A program made the position numbers and the translations under genes. DNA of 64,000 nucleotides from Catonia carolina (lineage: Eukaryota; Arthropoda; Insecta; Hemiptera; Achilidae), in assembly GCA_035578175.1 (NCBI GenBank), contig JAQMRL010000014.1, positions 13,963,774-14,027,773 of the forward strand, given 5' to 3'. Each line of letters opens with the position of its first letter. Position 1 is the first letter of the stretch. Shown here piece after piece: positions 58,601 through 64,000 of this stretch. Below the pieces are notes generated by a model, which saw only the letters and a list, made by a program, of their open reading frames with translations, did no database searches and was not told where the DNA came from.

Positions 58601-58712
58601 TTCATCCACCTCCTCCTCCTTGTTCTTCTTCTCCTTCTCCTTCTCCTTCTACTCCTTCTTTTCTCCTTATTTTTCTTCTTCTTCTCCTCCTCCTCCTCCT
58701 CCTCCTCCTTGT
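58601..58712. repeat. CTT/CTC microsatellite
   Basis: Polypyrimidine tract of CTC and CTT units. The poly-Glu and poly-Leu open frames across it are artefacts. Confidence 0.9.
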
Positions 58713-58724
58713 TGGCCAACACTA

Positions 58725-59245
58725 CTGGCCGGCTTTTTGGCATGGTGGTTAGCGCAACTGGCTTCTATGCTGGGGTCCCAGGTTTGATTCCCGGTCAGGT
58801 CTGGCATTTTTCATCACTCATTTTCATGTACTATCCTTCTCACCATCTGCATTAGCAGACAAACATAATTTTTTTTGTTTAACGTCCGACTGTTCTGCAA
58901 TTACTGCTAACGCAAACGGTAAAGGATGAAATGATTTTTTGTAATGTATGAAAATATGCTGTGCCTGAATGATCTTGGGTTCGAATCCCATTCAGGCACG
59001 GCATATTTTCATACGTTACAAAATATCATTTCATCCTTTACCATCTGCATTAGCAGTAATTGCAGAACAGTCGGACATTAAACCATATAAAAAAACAAAA
59101 ATATGCTTGTCTGCTAATGCAGATGGTGAGAAGGATGATACATGAAAATGAGTGATAAAAAATGTCAGACCTGACCGATGTCGAAATGTTAAACCTGGGA
59201 CCCCAGCATAGAAGCCAGTTGTGCTAACCACCACGTCAACGAACA
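58725..59245. repeat. SINE palindrome: E2(+) E1(-) E1(+) E2(-)
   Basis: SINE-E2 (58725-58866) is followed by SINE-E1 body on minus (58867-58980), SINE-E1 body on plus (58981-59097) and SINE-E2 on minus (59098-59245). Inverted symmetry spans about 58741-59235 around a 19-bp centre at 58971-58989 containing the E1 box B. A ~495-bp near-perfect hairpin. Confidence 0.85.
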
Positions 59246-59499
59246 TAAATGAATGTAAACGAATATAAAGGTATATCTTCAAAAATAAGAGAAATACAGT
59301 CATGGGACTAATTTTATTCAATTTATCATGTCAAAAACCATAAGAAAAACAACTGAATTTGTTCCTTAATTTACCAGCAAGACATCATTTCACCACGGGT
59401 ACTAAATTCTGGGCAAAATCATTTACTAGCCGTAACTCAAACTAAAAACCATTTCCGGATCTATGTTCATATGAACATTCTTCATTATTTTTGCTAGTA
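59246..59499. other. No gene seen
   Basis: Unassigned. Confidence 0.4.
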
Positions 59500-60001
59500 A
59501 AATGATCTCAGAAGGTCAGAGTAACACTGCATGAAACACTCTGTATATACTTTTGTTCTAGAATGCATATTAAGACCGCTGTTTTTAAATACCATTTTTC
59601 TCACTAGAGTACATCCCCCACGAATTTCAGCAGACATGACATACCCAGTCTTGAAGAATATAAGAAATGAAAAAAATTAAGGTTGTTTAAAAAAAATTTA
59701 AATAAGCTGTTTTTGAAAAAATCGCACGACTAAACCACTACTTCCAGTTAACCGATTTCAATGAAAATGTTCATATCAGATCCTCTTGGGGTACCTTACT
59801 TAAGTTTCAAGCTTCAACTTTGTCCACCATTCCATTCATGAAATATTTTGTTCATAGAGACAGACCAATTTGGTAAAAACATATTTTTTGGGTTCAAGTG
59901 GCCCAAAAACATGTAATTCCGGTAAAAGTCAATTTCTAAAAATTGATATAAAAAACATTACTTTCTTTCTATAAACATTCATAAAGGGGCAAGAGAAAGT
60001 A
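59500..60001 (-). mobile_element. Family H, old 5' half
   Basis: Strongly diverged but collinear (GAATTTCAGCAGACATGACA, CCGATTTCAATGAAAATGTTC, GGGCAAGAGAAAGTAAAC). No TG tract. Confidence 0.75.
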
Positions 60002-61912
60002 AACAAGTTCTTTTCATGAGACAATGTATCTCTTGACTGGAGTCAATTTTTAAAAAGGGTTACCCCTTTGGCCTATGGCAAAAACCATTAGTGATTTCTG
60101 TATCTACTTTTTAAAAGCAATCGAATAACACTATTTTTGTTACCAAATTTCAACTTTGATTTCTTTACTTCCGGTTTTGGGCCACCTTCGGTCGAAACCG
60201 GAACTCCTAACCCAATAACTTTTTTATATAGATTACGCATCCGAAAATCGTTTGTTGCTATTTTATTTAGTTTCTGACATCTGAGTGTGACGGACGGACG
60301 GACGAAGGAAAATTGTAGCTGATATTTTAAAAAATTGCCACCAAATAGAGCGGATCAGTTTATTTTTAATATTTATAACATAATAGATTACCGCTCTATT
60401 TATAAATCGAGTTCTAGTTTAATTAGATTAGGGCCTACTGCTGTCATCTACCGGTAAAATATAAAAAGAAATACAAAATATGCAATATTTTGCGGTAACT
60501 GTCATGTAGTGTCATCTATTGGATTAATTAAGAACTACGAAGATTTTAGAGAACACAAGTTATTTCCGAATAATATACAGCTGGTTTCAAAGTTCTTATA
60601 ATAATTACGGAAAGGGCGCGTTTATCAGCCCCTTTAGGAATGGAGATTCTTTTGAAGAAAATTGTTTGAAGGCTATCTTACAAATTTTCCAAGACGTAAT
60701 CATTCCTTTTCTTGTAAAATATTAAAATGCATTCATGTATAACACCAATATAAATAATTTAATATTTTAAATAAAGACTACGTAAGTATTTTTTAATGTT
60801 GCGTATAATTGATTGTAAATCGTTAATGGTCATCACTGATGTCAAATTTTAATTTTGTATTTTATGTAGGCTGTACTATTTATTTTTTATTTTATATGTA
60901 TATTTTGTTCATTAATTTAGCTATTGTTTCATTGTTTTGTTTTTTTCAAATTATTGATAAGAAATAGGCCTAGTAAAAATGACTTGCAAAAGTGAACATT
61001 TCTTAAAATAAAATCAATATTTAAAAATCCAACACAGATTTTGTTATAATTACTAGGAAATAGATAAGGCTGCCCTGGTCAAGGTTTCTATTAGTTTCCC
61101 TTGACCACTCCAAGAGAATAATTTTTTGTTAACACATCCAGAAGATTTGAAAAAGGGCGTAAAGTACATTCAATATAAAAACTGATACCAAATATTAATG
61201 GTTTATGAAATTAAATTCATTACTACAATAAGCGTGTCATCGAACCATTTTTATCAAAAATACACAATTATGTTAGCATTTACTTAGAAATTTAGTTTTA
61301 AAACAAAAACTATTTACAAAAGAAGTCTTGTATATCTAATTTAAAATGTTTTAATAATCAAGGATTTTTTAGCTTTAATTTAAACAAAAGCAGATTACCA
61401 CAACTTTTTAAAGCTTGTGATAATTTTTTGTTGTGTGTTCACTACTAATTTAATAGTGTATTTTAACGATTAATGTTCCAGTAATTTATGAACTTCCATA
61501 TTTGCTGGTGTGTAAGACGCACATTTTTCCTTCAGTAACTCATAAAAAAAAGAACAAGATGCATCTTGTACAAGGGAAGGAAATTTTTTGTAACTGATTT
61601 TATTTTTATTATGTTTACAGGACTGTGTATCATTATACTGTATAATCAAGAATTTACTATTTCAGTTAAGCCTGTGTGTAATATTGAAGCCTAAAAAGTA
61701 GTAGCTATTGTTATGTAATATTTCTCTTTTTTGTGTTGCAATCATTAAATATCGATCTTTTAAAATCACTGATATAGCGATACAAATACACGTTTATTGT
61801 ATTTAAAAAAAAATCATAACGTATGAAAATAAAATATCTATTTCTTTTAAAAAAATATAATTTAACATTAAAGAATGAAATCTTTCTTGATAATGGAAGT
61901 ACGTCTTCTACA
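60002..61912. other. No gene seen; unassigned repeats likely
   Basis: Contains GACGGACGGACGGACGAAGG at 60289-60308, a weak match to 29530/35160 at 61150-61330, and CTGGTGTGTAAGACGCAC near 61505, a motif I associate with MITE-like repeats. No coding recognised. Confidence 0.4.
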
Positions 61913-62476
61913 GCCGTGTGTTTTATATGCTGGCATATACCATACTGGATGTTCACAACCACTACACAAGAAACAAAATCTATTATTATGTTGCTAATCA
62001 CAACACTAAATTGTTTGAACAAAAACCAACTTATGCAGGTAGAAAATACATCAATAAATTGCCACAAGGTTTGAAAGGTTGTGACAATTTAAGTCATTTA
62101 ACAAAAAAAGCTAAAACAATATTTGATTGATGAAACATTTTTCAGTGTGCACGAATTCCTTTCTAAAATAGGTTTGATTGAAAAGTATTTAACTTCTAAT
62201 TAAACAAATATTGTGTACTATTTGATACAAAGGGGTTCATGACAAGCCTACTGAGTTAAACAGTAGTAGGAAAAGATTATTGGTAACCGATGAATTTATC
62301 ATTGTGTTTAATTTTTTTATTTTTTATTTTGTGTGATATTTGATTCAATGGGTCCATGACAAGCCTACTGAAGTAAGCAGTAGCAAAAACAATTTTTTGG
62401 TGGTAAGTGATGAATTTATCAGTGTTTTCTTGACATGTCCTATACTCCCTTTGGAGTCTCCTGGATGCAAAAAAAA
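61913..62476 (+). pseudogene. LINE-Q relative, 3' end
   Basis: Reads NHYTRNKIYYYVANHNTKLF and EQKPTYAGRKYINKLPQGLK, the last ~70 residues of the LINE-Q type protein. The 3' UTR has a ~120-bp tandem duplication (62221-62330 and 62334-62432). The tail CATGTCCTATACTCCCTTTG ends in an A run at 62467. Confidence 0.82.
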
Positions 62477-63255
62477 GAAAAAATCTGGTGTGAAACACTC
62501 ACACAACTTTCTCTTGCCAGTGCAAATAATTAACAATAAACCTAACATTAGTAATAAAACATAAGAAATAAATAAAAAACTAACCTCAATAAACATAACC
62601 TAACTTTAATCATGAGTGAAAGGCGCAAATCGAAAATCAACCTCAGTTTGGCTTAGAAATACGGAAAATTTTTCTCTCTAAACTAGGCTCTGTAGAGAAA
62701 AATGCTCTAAATAAAAGTTGTAGATCTTTTAATTTTCTATAAATTAAATTATATACACTTTTGTCGTAAAATGCATACTAAGGCCGAAATCTTAAGAAAT
62801 CAATTTTTCACACGTTTTCGTGAGAAAAAAACAGAAAATCGCAAATTACCGCTAAACTAAGCATTATAAAAAAAATTGTTTGAAATAAAAGTTGTAGGAT
62901 TTTAAATTCTCTACAATTTTTATTATATAAAGTTTTGCGCTAAAATGCATATTAAAGCCGTAATCTTAAAAAAACAACGTTTTTAAGAGAAAACACCCTC
63001 ACCAAGAATTTCAGCACACATGATGCCTACCCTATCTTGTAGAGAATAACAAATTGAGTAAACCAAGCGATTTTTTAAAAAAAATCGTAGGATCAGTTTT
63101 TGAGAAAATCACAAAAAAGTGAAAAATTACACGAATAAACTACTACTTCCGGTTGACCGATTTTGATGAAAATGTTCGTGTTGGGTCCGGTAAGGGTATG
63201 TAACTTAAGTTTCAAGTTTCAAGTTCGTACGACGTTCCGTTCTTGAGATGTTCTG

Positions 63256-63290
<35 letters not shown>

Positions 63291-63428
63291 CAATCGCTAA
63301 AAACATGTTTTTTGGGTTCAGGGGTTCTGAAAACGTGTAGATCCGGTGAAAACTCGATTTCGAAAAATCGACATGAAAACAATACTTTCCTTCCTATATA
63401 TTCATATAGGCAAGAGAAAGTAAAAACT
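62477..63428 (-). mobile_element. Family H full-length copy, well preserved
   Basis: Complete, 952 bp, AC tract at 63259-63286. Same subfamily as 20046-21022. It can serve as a reference copy: 3' hairpin at the low-coordinate end, 5' end TTTTTACTTTCTCTTGCC at the high end. Confidence 0.93.
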
Positions 63429-63636
63429 GTTTATGTATTATGTAATTATAATACCAGCAAGTTTCAAACAATGTCTTTGGCTGCAGTAGTATGAGAAACA
63501 TCATAACTGGTCTCTGGTTGTCCTGTGCACACTGCTTATGTGTTCCATACATCACGTACAGAAGTTCACTTACCAGCAATGAATAATAACCTGTTATTTC
63601 TGTTTTTTTAACTGCAAGTTTTTTATAGGCCTAATT
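63429..63636. other. No gene seen
   Basis: Unassigned. Confidence 0.4.
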
Positions 63637-63975
63637 TACCACCTAAAGCACCCGTTCTTCGAACGGTTTCCACGGTGCTGTGGACGGTCGGTTGGGGTAC
63701 CGAGTTCGATCCCTGTCAGGTCTGATTAAAAATTCATTGTTATCTATCTCCTTTCAACGTCAGGATTATTATTTATGAAAAAATATAGTTGAACGTAAAA
63801 TAAAAGCGAGATCTTGGTGTTTTTAAATTAAGATATGCAGCGCTTTATTATTTTCATAATAAATGAAAGGTAAATCACAATAGGAACATCACTATGGTGA
63901 CAACTATTAAGACGACTGATTCATTTTTGACAATATGAAAGAGAAAAGGTGTGTAAGGTACTGGTGGAATGGGTA
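63637..63975 (+). mobile_element. SINE-C copy
   Basis: Same repeat as 25999-26345: CCCGTTCTTCGAACGGTTTC, box B-like GAGTTCGATCCCTG, and a body ending near GGTACTGGTGGAATGGG. Confidence 0.75.
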
Positions 63976-64000
63976 GGTAGGTAACTGACTGAATGGATAC

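Noticed and set aside
58519..58855. Poly-Glu / poly-Leu frames
   Set aside because: Produced by the CTT/CTC microsatellite and the adjacent SINE.

Overview
This 64 kb window is AT-rich, repeat-dominated animal DNA. Insect origin fits best: mariner, Tigger, PIF/Harbinger, hAT and piggyBac-like transposons occur beside Jockey-type LINEs, tRNA-derived SINEs and a Methuselah-like receptor gene, a class known mainly from insects and other arthropods. The SINE types recall sap-feeding Hemiptera (Auchenorrhyncha), but that is memory-based inference. There are no bacterial features, rRNA genes or CRISPR arrays.

Only one long intact protein gene is visible: an uninterrupted 512-codon reading frame on the minus strand (52052-53590) for a seven-transmembrane receptor of the Methuselah/secretin-like type. 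Its stop codon directly abuts a transposable element. The gene lies between two inverted copies of an unusual fold-back mariner element (49555-50484 and 55300-56213).

About 30% of the window by my count is one non-coding family of about 0.95 kb, called family H here. About 30 whole or partial copies lie on both strands. It has a 13-bp inverted repeat at its 5' end and about 30 bp before its 3' end, a terminal 3' hairpin and a (TG)n tract at a fixed internal position. This is the layout of non-autonomous Helentrons (HINE/DINE-1-like rolling-circle elements), though no Rep/helicase gene is present. The second most common family, SINE-A (about 390 bp, (AAC)n tail), shares its 3' stem-loop with a LINE at 42427-43116.

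Layout: 1-4700, H copies, SINEs and a Tigger remnant nested in a TIR transposon; 4734-8046, tandem SINE-A copies and a 1.16 kb fold-back element; 8572-9826, dead LINE; 11438-12245, deleted Tigger; 12394-13676, nearly full-length dead mariner; 14207-35150, H copies with nested SINEs, a PIF/Harbinger element and a 280-bp TG microsatellite; 35151-36944, AT-rich and unassigned; 36945-43116, SINE-B, two insertions of a TA-target transposon (family X) and LINE fragments; 43812-48165, a tandem SINE-A array containing piggyBac-like, hAT and Helitron insertions; 48180-51086, Jockey fragment, family X and mariner derivatives; 51087-53590, H copy plus receptor; 54201-59245, LINE fragments, fold-back mariner and a SINE palindrome; 59500-63975, H copies, LINE and SINE.

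Many insertions can be dated relative to one another because removing the insert restores the host repeat. Boundaries of old fragments are approximate, to about 10-30 bp.
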